Shown: one piece after another, positions 8,851-59,900 of the stretch
Numbering within the stretch: the stretch's first letter is position 1
Layout of the letters: each line of letters starts with the position of its first letter
Assembly (NCBI GenBank): GCA_018292915.2
Contig: JACVVK020000039.1
Span: 732,001-796,000 of the forward strand
Reading direction: 5' to 3'
Origin: Batillaria attramentaria
Lineage: Eukaryota > Mollusca > Gastropoda > Batillariidae
Length of the DNA: 64,000 nucleotides
Program-made: the position numbers and the translations under genes
The notes under the pieces: generated by a model
Told to the model about the DNA's origin: nothing
Seen by the model: only the letters and a program-made list of their open reading frames with translations
Databases searched by the model: none

Positions 8851-11231
8851 TCAGTTGTGCCACAGTGTCATAGCAGGTTGTGGGTGACGTCTTCCCCAGC
8901 TGTCTGAATGGTCATCCACTCCAGCTAACACGTCACCTGACTGTGCAGCTAGAACCTGCAACAAAAATGCAAATTCAGTGGAAGAAATCCATTAGCATCT
9001 AAGTAAAGTTTTCCTATTAGAATTCATAATCCATTTTCAGTAAGCTAAGCCTACCAGTACAGTGTGAAGTAATGCTGCCTGACTGAATACTTTCACCTTA
9101 TAGTTGAAAAATACATGCATAACTTTTTAACAGACCGCCCATCTACTCCTGTTTGGCTGCTTACTCTTCAGAAGAACTGTATGGGTGGATTTACCTGATT
9201 GGTGTCTAAGTTCCGGTCACGGTATAAAGAATCAGCATTGAACATGTAGGCAGACCCAGGTCTTGTCAGTCCCCCCAGTAAATCTGTCTTGGCAATGGTA
9301 GGATCATCTGGGGAAACCTTATGAACATGAAAGAAACATAATCAGTAAGGTGACAGCACATGTGCTCAGGCCTGGTGTCACATCAAGACTGACAGTGACT
9401 GCTCCCCTAATAGTTATAATAATAATAATAATGATGAGTATTGTATAGGCGCTTTACTCAATTTCATGAATCGGCTCACTCACTGCCATGTAATGATGTA
9501 TATAATTGTTTATCCCGTGGTGGTGGTATCTTTTCTCTGAGTATTGTGTAGGTGCTTTACCCGGTTTCTTGAATTGGCTCAAAGTGCCGCGAACTGAACC
9601 CAACACGCACGCTCACGTGAATCACATGCATTCTCTCACACACTGGACGTCAACACATTACAATCACGTGGTGCGAAGGGTCAGCTCAGCTATTTAAATT
9701 TCGGAATTTAGAATTGCATTTAATTTTTTGAATTTTTGTGGGCTGAACATTTCCAAAGCAGAAGGGGAGGAAGCCGGAGTACCCGGAGAGAACCCCCGAC
9801 GATCGGCCCGAATGATCGGTGCCACATACGAGAAGGAAAAATTCTTTGCCCCGAGTGGGACTCGAACTCCTGGCCTCTCGCATTGGTGACAAGTCTCTTA
9901 ACCACTAGACCACCGACCGCCCCCACATACGTGTACAGTCAAACCTGTCCAAAGGACCTGAGCCATACACTAACACACCAAGAAAACAAGACCATTAATA
10001 TGAACATCTTCACTGCTTCAACAAAATGCAGATAAAAGCAAATACCTTTTTGACTATGTCCATTTGGATGAGGTCAGCTTTTGGAGTCTGTCGGCATCCT
10101 GCAGCTGGAAAACATGATTTTGTGAGGAAGCATAACATAGAGTTTAAGCTCTGTAATGCTACGGTATTCAGTATCTATTTGCTAAACATTACCCTCAGCA
10201 AACAAGCACACTACATAGTAACGCTGGTAGAACTTGTTTCAGTGTAGTAGCAGTGAATCAGGTCTGTATTTATGGGTAGACATTTATGGCAATTTACCTG
10301 CAAAAAATGCCCAGACAGCATCAATTGCAGATGCAAAATCAACTGGTGTTCTGCAAACAGAGTGAAAGCAATATAAAACATCAGCATTCATAAGGAAAAA
10401 ATCAAAATGATACATATAATAACAGACAACTGTGACAAATGTCTACTGGTCATTAAAAGAGAAAAGCCAAGATTACATTGATATATTGTATCTGTAGCTC
10501 AAACAGGCAAAAATCAACAACAAAAAAACAATCTTCAACAGTGATTTGTGTGTGACATTGTACCTTCCTTGTGAGTCTTTGGCATACAGGTCAGGGGAAT
10601 ATTCCATGAGATACATGATCACTTTCCCATGACCTTGAAATGCTGCACAGTGCAAAGGTGTCCACAGTGTCCCTGTATTGCTCATGTTGATGTTGGCTCT
10701 GCACATTAAAATGAAAGTTGTCTGTGGTGGAAATTTTGTAAGTTACTGTGTCTTAGTGGTGCGATGTTAGACATCGCCAAAACAGCCCAAAATGACCTAT
10801 GTGCCTAAAAATGGTGGCATTAATATCGTTATGAGCATTAAGGGATTTCTCTGTCCCCAAGAAAGGTGACTACTTTTACTGTAAACACTCTTTCATTAAT
10901 CTCAGTGAACAAGGATGAGCCAAACTTGAGGGGAAAAATGTTTGTATTAAGTACAGGCAATAGACACATTAAAAAAGTAAATATTCATTATTACCACTGG
11001 TCTTTATCGCAGCTGCACCATTACATACCTATTGTCCAGCAACACTTTTACAATATCTGCATATCCCCAGAAAGCAGCAATTGCAAGGGGCGTCATGCCA
11101 TCATTTGACCTCTGGTTTACATCTGCTCCCTGCTTCACAAGTTGTTGCACTGCCTGATAAGCAAAAGAATGAGGACTGTTAGAAAATACATTGTCAAATC
11201 AAATTTCATTCACGTAGCAGACCCTCACTCC

Positions 11232-11280
<49 letters not shown>

Positions 11281-11505
11281 GCACTGACGCACGCACGCAC
11301 ACACCACCTGACTAAATACACTCTGAAAATGGTGGCGTGTTGACAAAAGTGGATAATTGGGAAGTTTGTCTGCAATAACCACTAGTTTGGGCAATGCTGT
11401 GGCCTCATCTCTACAATCGCCTTCACTCCAACGCCAGTGAAGCCGAATGATGGTCCACGGTTGCTCAGTGTCACCATCAACACCTCTGCCTTCATTTTCA
11501 CGCAT
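8851..11505 (-). CDS. Ankyrin-repeat protein, family not recognised
   Basis: Seven exons on the minus strand, in order: 11505-11308, 11153-11029, 10698-10564, 10350-10298, 10098-10046, 9317-9195 and 8955-8851. All are GT-AG with matching phases, giving 263 aa. The N-terminal 66 aa are acidic and not recognised. Residues about 67-168 form three to four ankyrin repeats (for example QGADVNQRSNDGMTPLAIAA, NTGTLWTPLHCAAFQGHGKV and KDSQGRTPVDFA), a protein-interaction fold. The C-terminal 95 aa are non-repetitive, with conserved-looking segments (DDPTIAKTDLLGGLTRPGSA) and end in TLWHN. The ATG at 11505 is the first after an in-frame TAG. Exon 1 is the weakest part: its donor is CAG|gtggtg and the following intron carries a (GT)n tract on the coding strand. 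It lies head-to-head with TMTC1. Exons 2-7 are secure; I do not assign a function. Confidence 0.85.
9418..9608. repeat. Short interspersed repeat, family C (two copies)
   Basis: (AAT)n followed by GTATTGTATAGGCGCTTTAC at 9418-9475 and a related copy GTATTGTGTAGGTGCTTTAC at 9538-9608, both in an intron of the ankyrin gene. A third, inverted copy lies at about 32597-32692. Family not recognised. Confidence 0.65.
9697..9925 (-). mobile_element. tRNA-derived SINE, family B
   Basis: On the minus strand it has a tRNA-like head with box A (TGGTCTAGTGG) and box B (AGTTCGAGTCC). The body includes CTCCGGGTACTCCGGCTTCC and ends GGAAATGTTCAGCCCACAA. Related copies occur at 41540-41816 and as a fragment at 59268-59326. 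Confidence 0.8.
11232..11300. repeat. (CA)n/(CGCA)n microsatellite
   Basis: Dinucleotide tract in ankyrin gene intron 1, close to that exon's donor. Confidence 0.95.
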
Positions 11506-11904
11506 CCATAACAATAACTATGGTAGTCTGTGTTCACTGAAGACAGAGGTGATGAAGCACACACAAAATTTCCACCCCCAAACCCACAGTTTCACAGCAA
11601 AGAAAACGTTACCACGATGTCCCCACTGGCGGCGGCAGTAGCAACCGCTGACATGGGAGCAGCCATGTTGAGTCAACGGAAATTGCCGAGCGAAACTTGG
11701 GAAGCCGGAGTTGCCCGAGAGCGTCATGTGACCTACAATCGTCAACAAGCCATGTGCGCGGCGTCTCGTCTGCTACAGTGGCTGTCGTGCGTTGGCCGAG
11801 AGCAGAGCACATTTACTATGTCTCTGCAAGTGACATACAGGCAATCACACAAACTTGCGTCAACAATTCGAGAGAACGATACAGAAGCATGAAAAGTCCT
11901 TAAA
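11506..11904. promoter_or_regulatory. Putative bidirectional promoter (ankyrin gene / TMTC1)
   Basis: 399 bp separate the divergent start codons of the ankyrin gene (11505, minus) and TMTC1 (11905, plus). The interval has scattered CpGs, a GCCATGTTG YY1-like motif near 11658-11666, an ETS-like CCGGAGTT near 11704-11711 and CGTCATGTGAC near 11723-11733. There is no TATA box. Spacing below 1 kb between divergent genes commonly marks a shared promoter; the motif calls are by eye. Confidence 0.55.
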
Positions 11905-50196
<38,292 letters not shown>

Positions 50197-50261
50197 GCAT
50201 GCAGTCTCAAACACACCTCATCATTTCTTGTTTTTGCAGACATATCAGTGGCCGGACCTAC

Positions 50262-50309
<48 letters not shown>

Positions 50310-50766
50310 CGACCACCACCACCACCAAAAACGGGGTCGCGCGACAAGAAGACCTTGGAAACAGACCCACTACAGCAACGTCACAAGCCACAATTCCAGC
50401 ACTGGAAAATGGAAAAAAAAAAAAAAAAAAAAAATGGTGGGCCACGAATCAGTGGTACCAATCAAAGATCGTGATGGCGTTTCCCTGCGATATTTGCCAC
50501 CTTCTTATTCGCTCATGCAAAGTCGATGCCACAATCAGTGAAGACTATATTCAGAATATCATCATAAGGCTTGAAACACACTTCAACAGAACAAGCAGAT
50601 ACACAACAGAAACTTACTCCCACATTTTCGGCTGAACAGACCGCTGCAAAGGACAACACTAATACACGTAGAGACAGCGTTAGTTATCTCAGTTCATGGA
50701 AATCATCGTGGACAATTGACATGATGACGTCGTTCTGAGGACGGCGATGGCGATTCTCTTGCAATT

Positions 50767-50835
<69 letters not shown>

Positions 50836-52395
50836 GTGGTCCCTGAGGATACACTTCTAAGGGCGCGAGAGAGAAAGAGAGACACGTGGACTTGGAGAGT
50901 GAGCGAGACAGCTAACCCTTCATGTAGTTGAGGATGCAAATGTGCGTGGGTAAGTGGTGCTCGCCGATTCCTTAGTTAACACGCATCCTCGCTTGTGATC
51001 AGCTTATTGAGTGTAGATCAATATCGATATGAGGTCAGGTATCTCGCGAATGATCTGACAAATCCAATATGCGAGTACAATCCAAAGGCCACTTGACTGG
51101 TCCTTCAATTGTGTTCAGACTGTTCACCACCCCACAGCACAAAGTGCTGTACGTATTAATTTTGGCACCCTTCTTTCTCGTTACTGTAACATTAGCCACA
51201 TAGGCATGTAAGCACTGTTTAATTCTTTTGTACGATTAAAAAAAAATCCACCAATGACTAGCAGCCCTCGAGAAATCTTGTAGAGGAAATACGCAAGGGT
51301 CGCGCGGATTGGAACTTGTCGCTGCCAGGAACATTGTCATTGCACACATACAAGAATGGTAAGGTATGGACGGTAAGGCATATACCCGTCTCTCCTTAGA
51401 CGTACAAGGCGCCGCAGGGCTGGAGAATGAAGCAGCGAAAAGCTGATGCTGCTAGCGCTGATTTATATGCGAACCTCCACCCTGCTATTCACTCGTGCGT
51501 GCGTGTGTTACTACGCCACCAACTACAGTCGACTTTTTTTTCAAAAGATGGAGATTGGATTGTTTTGCGTGCACACTTGATATTTGTGCGTGTATGTGTA
51601 CATGAGGGCGGGACAATGTACAGTAAATTAGTGAGTAAATGACTAGATTTGTCAGTGATACAAAGTGCTTGTGCACAGCGGAAAATAGTTAACCTTTGCA
51701 TTAAGGTGTACTTTCCTTTTGGGTTTTATAAACATCTTGCGCTTTTTTTTTTTTTTGGGGGGGGGGGGGGTAAACCGGTTACGTGCTTAATGTACTCCCC
51801 AGCATAAAGTGCACCAGGCCTAAGAAGCTTGAGGCTGGAAGTGCATCAGATCAATGAAGCTTAATGCTAGAATAGCCCGTGAGTCAAGTGAACCGGGGAA
51901 TACATCTGGCTTATTACACCTGCGCTTCAGTAGCTCCCTGACAGTACAGTATTAAAACTGTTTCGGCTGTCTACTCTTGCCGACAGAAGGGGAGTGGGTG
52001 AAGGGGGGGGGGGTGGAGGGATGTCAGGGGGCTCTTGACACAATGTAATACATGTATCTGTGTCCAACTTAGCTATGACAAAGCGGGGATGATTGCAATT
52101 ATAAATGTACATGTAATGTGTGCGTAACGTATACATGTATGCCATAGACTGACAGAGGCATTATTCTGACTCTCTGCATATGGCCTGGGCATTGTGCTGA
52201 AATATATACGTGTGTGTGTGTGTGTGTGTTTGAGAGAGACAGAAAGAATTCCCTATGTAAGCATACAAATGTAATTATATATGTGATCTCAGATTCCTCT
52301 GCTCATGCCAGTCTTCAGCCTTTTACTGAATTTGTATTTTGAGTGTACCACTTGTGCCTCGATTGTATATTATGCTCAAATGCCGATCTGTTTTA
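50197..52395 (+). other. TMTC1 3' UTR (inferred)
   Basis: About 2.2 kb between the TMTC1 stop and the first good AATAAA. It contains (CA)n (50263-50308), an A run (50410-50432), (GT)n (50771-50822), short (GT)n near 52210 and G runs near 51759 and 52003. No ORF of interest. Confidence 0.5.
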
Positions 52396-52401
52396 AATAA
52401 A
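52396..52401 (+). promoter_or_regulatory. Probable poly(A) signal of TMTC1
   Basis: AATAAA in a T/G-rich context, the first canonical signal after the TMTC1 stop. Confidence 0.55.
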
Positions 52402-53821
52402 TGTTTTACAGGCTGAAAGTTGTAGTTACTTTCTTTGATCTCCATCTCTCTCTCTCTTCTTGTGGGGCCACTGGCCTACACAGAAAACCGTACGACTCTC
52501 TCTCTCTCTTAAGGTCATGGCACACAGCAATATCTCATGTTTGCATTTTCCCCCATTAACATGTCATCTTTCTTGTCATTGAATTGAAAGTGCTGGAAGG
52601 ATGTCCGATAAGCAAACAAAAGAAAACCCATAACGGGGAAAATGTATCATTTCCTCAGTCCCCATAGAGATAGATTTTCTTTCAGGAAAACAGTTGACTG
52701 TGATTCAACGTCTGTTTTCACCATCGTAACGGTACGTGATATTAAATACGAGACAAAAGGAAAATGCCAGCACAAATAATAATTTGGCTCCCAGCTGGGA
52801 TTTCACCGGCTCCTTCCTTTGGACTTTCTCTAGCTTTAATTGTAAACGATACATAATGGTTCAGATGTCACTTTACTACAAAAGAATACGAAGTGTGCCA
52901 AGAATACTTGGTTTTAAAAAAATAATAAGGAGCTATGCACCTGTGGGTCAACCACGACCGTAGTCTGATTCATCCGAGGGGCTGTTTGGGGCATAGTGGG
53001 GCGGCGGGAATTTTGTCTGTGTTGGTGGGGTGGCAATTTAATCAAAGGTGTGACAACAATAACATCCTGCCGTGACACTGCAACCGTTTCGAAATCCCGA
53101 ACGAAGTAGCTGTCCGTTTTCTGCATCGCCCCACGGGTCCACACGGCAAAGACACGGTGTGGGAAATCCGAGGCAGAGACATACATATGTTATGTATGTC
53201 TCTGTCCGAGGCAACGAAAGGGGACTGTATTGTTTACTGATGGCAGCTGGTCCAAATTTTCACGGCAAGATCTATGTGGGATGGGGTCTTGCTGGGATGG
53301 GTCTCACTTGGAGGGTCTCAATGGGAATAAACCGAAGGCAGACGGGAGTAGATAAACCAGGCACTCGAAGCGCATGCAGACACACGGGCAACAAAACAAA
53401 CACACTAACAAAAGTCCGGTCAAATAACAAGACAAAATGCACGCAGTGAAGTAGTTGTGAAGGATCCAAGTAAACTGAACTAAGGTCACATTTTTGTTGT
53501 TGTTCTGGATTGAGGGCACGCCGGGTGACAGAGACCTGTGATACGCGCAACTTGTCCTACGGAGGCCACCATCTTGTTTATTGAGAATGCAGAGTGATTT
53601 CCCTTGCGCTTCGTATGCGGATTCTCGGAGAAGCAGCAAACAGAATTTGTTGTGTTGGGTCAGTTCCAGGAAGATTCTGCATAGACTTTACTTCGACATG
53701 CAATTAACACTTTGAATTGAGTGTGACAGGACGTATAATGATGACGACAAGATGGGAGATGCAGTAGTATTTTGATTTCATCCCGGAAGTCAATCAAGGA
53801 AAGTTGGCAATTTTCATGATA
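52402..53821. other. Intergenic TMTC1-CNK
   Basis: Holds a SINE A fragment (about 52737-52815, minus), a hairpin flanked by a 9-bp repeat (53167-53213) and presumably the CNK promoter and 5' UTR. No TATA box recognised. Confidence 0.5.
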
Positions 53822-54289
53822 ATGGCGTCTTCTTTGATGCAGCATATCCAGTTTGAGAACTGGACACCTCAAGGAGTCGCCGACTGGCTACAAGGTAATG
53901 AATTACGAAGTGTGACACAGATGATTACACTTATGGCAAGACAAGTTTCAATTGAAAGCTGTCCATGGACGGTTTTCTCAAACACACACGCACACTCTTT
54001 CCCATTAATTTTTGTGACACTTCTCATAGTAGCTGTTCATCACACTATATTATATATACTTGTAACGGGCTCCCTACTTTGGCACATAGTTTTCATCAAT
54101 ATGAGGGTATTAAGGTATTACTATATATAGATTATCTTTGATAGATCGATTTTATAACTGTAGATCTATATGTAATATTGTGCAGTTTATTCATAGCAGT
54201 AGACACAGATGATCAGTCACAGCGAGCTTACTGTCTGCAGTGTCATACTAATTTTCTTACACGTGTGTGTGTGCGCGCGTGCACGCACG

Positions 54290-54355
<66 letters not shown>

Positions 54356-55033
54356 TTATGAAAAGACTCGTCCGAAAGCCCGCAGACTAGTGAAAATACC
54401 GTCGGACTAGTTAAATTGTTTTACCACTGGTCCGCCGGACTAGTTGAGATTACGAGGCAAAACTTGCTCTATTTTCACAGAGCTGAATGCACAAGGTACT
54501 GTCAGCGAGCCTCTCTCTCTCTATCGGGAAAAAAAATTTCCCGAGAGAAAACATTTCCCAGTAGTACGCTTTCCGCGAACGGTGCAAATCTCCCCTCGCT
54601 ACGGTCCTGGCAAGACAGCGAATTAATTTTGTGTGGCCCACCCCCTACTGTGCACGCGTGACCGCGGACAAAGACAGGGCAATTAGCGCATCGCCCCCGA
54701 AGCTCCACTGCAGCTCTGCGGGTAGTTATCACCTCATCCGAAAGTTCCGACGTCCTTTACACCTGTCAAATCACTGACCATTGTTTTCACAAGACACCCT
54801 ATCACGCGTATGTCGGTGCGTGTGAACGTGTTTCTTTGTGTGCCGGTGTGTGTGAGCGAATTAACTTGAGGCGGACATTTGATAGGTATCGCGCGGGTAC
54901 TAATCCGGCCCCCTTGTTTTCGTGTTTGACAATAAAGAAAACGGAAACTGCGAATTCAGCCGGACTAAACTCAGCGATTTGACACTAAGCAAATCTGCAA
55001 CGCGGGGATGTCTCGGTGTGTGTGTCGTTTGGA

Positions 55034-55092
<59 letters not shown>

Positions 55093-55974
55093 TTGCCATG
55101 GTGACGGTGAGAGAAAGGGAGAGACTGTGATGCCGCTGCAATTCAACCGGACTAAACTCAGTGATTTGAATGACAGCACATCGGCAACGCCGTGATGTCA
55201 GTGTACGTCGTTCGGACACGTTATCCGTCGCGCAAAATCAAGTTAGGTAAAGTCACACAATCTTGACTGCTGAAAGACTCCACAGAAACACCAGACTCTG
55301 CTACTGAGTCACATTTATGCTTGTACCAGTTATCATTTATTATGCCATGATCTCTACGGTTGACATGCGCTCCCGGGGACTCGGAGTGGTCCGGACACCA
55401 CCGTGAGTGTCTGTGACTTGAGCGACCAACTCAGTTGCCGTGAGGCTCTACTGTAGAACAAAAATCTGTTTTCAGAGATGTAAATCAGTGTCATGGCTTA
55501 TCTGAAGTTGAGAGTAGTCTGAATGAATGCCATTGTGGGGAACATGCGCTTTCAAGGGTTGTGTGAAATTGAATGAAGACCACAAAAACAAAGTTGTTTG
55601 ATGGTCTGATAAAACAAAAAAATAGCATATCTTTTCTGAAATTTTTCTTCCCAGATTATGCGCAATTTTGCAGTCAGAATGCACCAGATTGCACAGATTT
55701 AAATCTAGATTTAAAAAAATTTCCCCCTTAGGTAGGGCGCCTTTGGCACTACGCAGACGTGGCTTCACCACTCCTCTCAAAATTTTCCTCTTTTTTTTTT
55801 TATCCTTGATCATTTCTACCCCCCGATAAAAGTGTTGTGAATCTTTTTTATTTACAAATAGGTCTATATTTGGCAAAATGCATTTTTGGACTAGTGGAAA
55901 TGGTTTCGGGCTAGTTGGTTTTACATCTCACTAGCCCGAAGGACTAGCAAGATTTTTCAGCTTTCATAACCCCT

Positions 55975-56040
<66 letters not shown>

Positions 56041-56899
56041 CACACTTAAAAGATAAAAATGGTTAACACCCACTGTTTGGATTACAACCATAGTTTTGTT
56101 ATTCTGTATCCAGGTCTTGATGAGTCAGTAGCGCAGTATGTTCACATGTTTCTGGATCATGATGTGGATGGCAAGAAGCTGATGATGCTGAACCATGCTG
56201 ACTTGGAGAAGATTGGCATCAATAAACTAGGACACCAGGAGCTGGTCTTGGAAGCTGTTGATCTTCTCAGATCTTTGGTACTTGTCCAGATTGCTGATTA
56301 ATTTTATGTACTTGCCTTGATAATCGTGTTGTGCATGGAATGATTGCCATAATTCTGCAGGGGTGCCAATTTCTGGAACACTCTGGATTTCCTTATGAAA
56401 ACTTTGGAAAATTAGATTTTCTGGATTGAGAACTTAGGAAAATAAATTATCCGGATTGAGAATTATTAAAAGTGAAATTTTCCAGATTGGAAAAATCATC
56501 AGCCAACAAGTTTTGGATTACAAGTTTAATCAAACCTGATCGTGACGTTTGTCTCATTCTTCAGAGGTACACCCTGGACACAGAAAACCTGCAGTCACTG
56601 GCTCTACAGCTTGGATGCAAGGCCCGTAACCTAGTGGCAGAGATTCAGGTGCACCAGGGAGAGAATGACCAGAACCGAGCTAACATGCATCGGGGGGAAT
56701 CACATCGGAAACGGTTGTCGATCACTGTACTGTCATATGTGGCTGATCTGCTGACAACGCTAAAAACCCTTGTGTTCTGGCTAGACAGGTAATTTTCCAT
56801 CTGCAGCTCATTAGTCATTGAAGTGCTTAATGATGAGGATCATTACTGACAATCCTTTTGCTAGTAATATCAGTGGCAAAAACACAGAATGTAAAATGC

Positions 56900-56965
<66 letters not shown>

Positions 56966-59900
56966 TGTGTCACAGTGGCGATAATACGTCACAACATGGC
57001 GGAAAATTTCGTGCCGGTGCGAGCAAAAATACCGACAGTTGGCCCCAAAATGGACAGATTACTCCACGAAAGGGACAGGGTTGTGTGTTTGAATGAATGA
57101 GCGTTCCTTTCGAGGAAACTCATGAGTGTTATGAACCAAACGGCGTGTGCATATCGCCTACAGTTGCCACAAACTCGACCGGAAACGGCCGTTGCTCAGT
57201 ACAGAATTTGAAAATGACGACACAAATCCATGCCAAACGCCCCAGCTAACCAACAGCGAACCTAAACTTCTATTGCAGAAGAGAACCTGTGTCCGTTACT
57301 TACAAATCAAGCCGCACTGGCATGCCTGTGAAGGCTTGTTTTGTCTCAGGCTTCCTTTCTTTCCCTGCCCTCGGCACACAATGCGGTGCTGACTTCTGTG
57401 TGGACAGTTTGTGTGGTCGGTGGCGATTTTGTGAGCACAGCGTGTGCACTGAACGATCCACAAAACAAGTCCATATCGAAGAAAGGACAATTTTTACACA
57501 TCAGTATACTGTCCAAATTCGGTATTAAAGTTTCGAATTGGGTTATACAGCTATTTGCCATATAATATATATTTCAAGTAAACACTTACCAACCACCCGA
57601 ATTCTCGATCCTCCCTACATATTATCTCTGCTTCCAGCAGGACAAAATGACTGCATGTCCTGAAAACACGTGCACAGTTAATTTGGAAGCAGATATTTTT
57701 TATTTATAACTAAATTACTCCCCTCCGCACACAAAACTTGCATTATTATGACGAGTGCTCCACAGAGTTAAACTTTTACCTTTTACGTCAGTTCTGTGTT
57801 TCTTATTGGAATGAAGCCTTTCTAAGACACGTGGGCGCCAGTGCAGCTTGATTAGTAAGTAACGGACACAGGTTCTCTTCTGCAATAGAAGTTTAGGATC
57901 GCTGTTGGTTAGCTGAGGCTTTTTGGCATGGATTTGTGTCGTCATTTTCAAATTCTGTACTGAGCAACGGCCGTTTCCGGTCGAGTTTGTGGCAACTGTA
58001 GGCGATATGCACACGCTGTTTGGTTCATAACACTCATGAGTTTCCTCGAAAGGAACGCTCATTCATTCAAACTCACAACCCTGTCCCTTTCGTGGAGTAA
58101 TTTGTCCATTTTGGGGCCAACTATCGGTATTTTTGCTCGCACCGGCACGAAATTTTCCGCCATGTAGTGACGTAGTATCGCCACTGTGTGTGTGTGTACA
58201 GTATTTAATGGAATGTTTATAAATAATGCCCACGCTGTTTGAGCAAGAGCAGTAGAAATGGTATAGCGCTAAATGTATGGCATTTCGATGTCATGGAATC
58301 TTGACTGACTGGATTTTAACACAGGTGGTGCATGCTTAGAACAGAATATTCTGACCCACTCAGTGGCTTTTTCACCATAAGACAAATTAATCCCCAAAAC
58401 CAGGGTTGAGAATAGCGCATGATGACATGCGTCCCCTGCACTGGTTTGTTTGTTGTTGGTTTTTTTGTTGTTTTTTTTAATGGAGTTTGGACAAAATATC
58501 CTGACAATGTTATTTTGCTTGGCTACTACAGACTCAGTTGCCAGTTACAAAAATAATTAGGCTGCTGTCTATTTTAACCTTGCTTATTTTTGTATAATTT
58601 GACTAAGTTTTGCTCGTCACTTTAAAGGGTGCTTCCTTTACTCGCAGAGCACCATTCGAGGGCATCTATGACATCTGCAGACTGCGTAATTCTGTAGTCA
58701 AAATTGGACTTGATCTGGTGACAGTTACACAGCGTGAATCGAGCTATGTGGATCCTCAGGAGACTATAACAAAATCGGTGAGTCAGATTGAAGATATGGG
58801 GAATTCTTTCAGATATTACCCATTCAGCTGCGTCCTCCTCACTGACAGGCAGTTATTTATAGGAACATGCTACTGACATCTTTTTTGAATTCTGGCATAA
58901 CATGATTTTTGAAACTACATGGTTTAGATGAAGTAGACAAATTGTCCTTATCCTGTCATTATGATCAAAGTTGATTTATGCCAAACTTCCATTATGATAT
59001 ACATGATATTTAACATTAAAATACTCTGCCAGCTTAGGATTGCCCGAAAGGCTGGCTTTGCAGTGAAGGCGCTGTTTGGTAAATTTATAGAAACATTCAC
59101 TGAGTCAGTGAAGTAGAGGGTGGAACCGGTACGATTTCTCAAACCGGTTCTTAACCGGTTTTTCCAATAGAAAACCGAGGTTTAAAACCGGTTAACCGCG
59201 GCTATGTACATGTCATCTATTGTTTCTAACGTTTCCCCAAGAGATGGAAGGGGGGAAGGGAGGGGGGTCTCCTAGTACTCCGGCTTCCTGGACCGGGGCC
59301 CTGCGTTGGAAATGTTCAGCCAACAAGGGTGGGTGGGTGAATGTTTGGGAGTTTAACGTCCTTTTCCACCACATACGGATGATATCAAAGACGAGGCAAC
59401 GATGAAAAAGCCAGCACAAATATTTGGCCCTAGCCGGGGTCTGAACTCACGACCCGAAAGTTGGAAGTCCAACGCTCTACCATTCGGCCACCCCGGTTTC
59501 CCTGTTCAGCCAACAACAACATGATGATGATGATGATGATAAGGAGGAGGGGGAGGAGGAGGGTGTCTTGTAACGGGCTGAAAAACGACGAGTGATGCCC
59601 CTTAGAAAAACCGCGGTTTTCCGGTTTTTTAAGGCCAAACCGGTTTACCGAACCGTAAGAAAGTCGGACCGATTTTAACCGGAAAACCGGTAAAACCGAA
59701 CACCCCTACAGTGAAGGAGGCAGTCAGCATCACCGCATTCCAGAAGCGCCTGAAGACTCATCTGTTCAGTGCATCACCCCAGTAATCATCTGCTCCTTTT
59801 TTTAACACTATCTTTCTTTGTAAAAACCTCCCCCTAAGTGCTGTGAGTGTGAGCACTCAATTAGGGTGGAGCTGTGTTCTATACCAAGTCTCCATCATCA

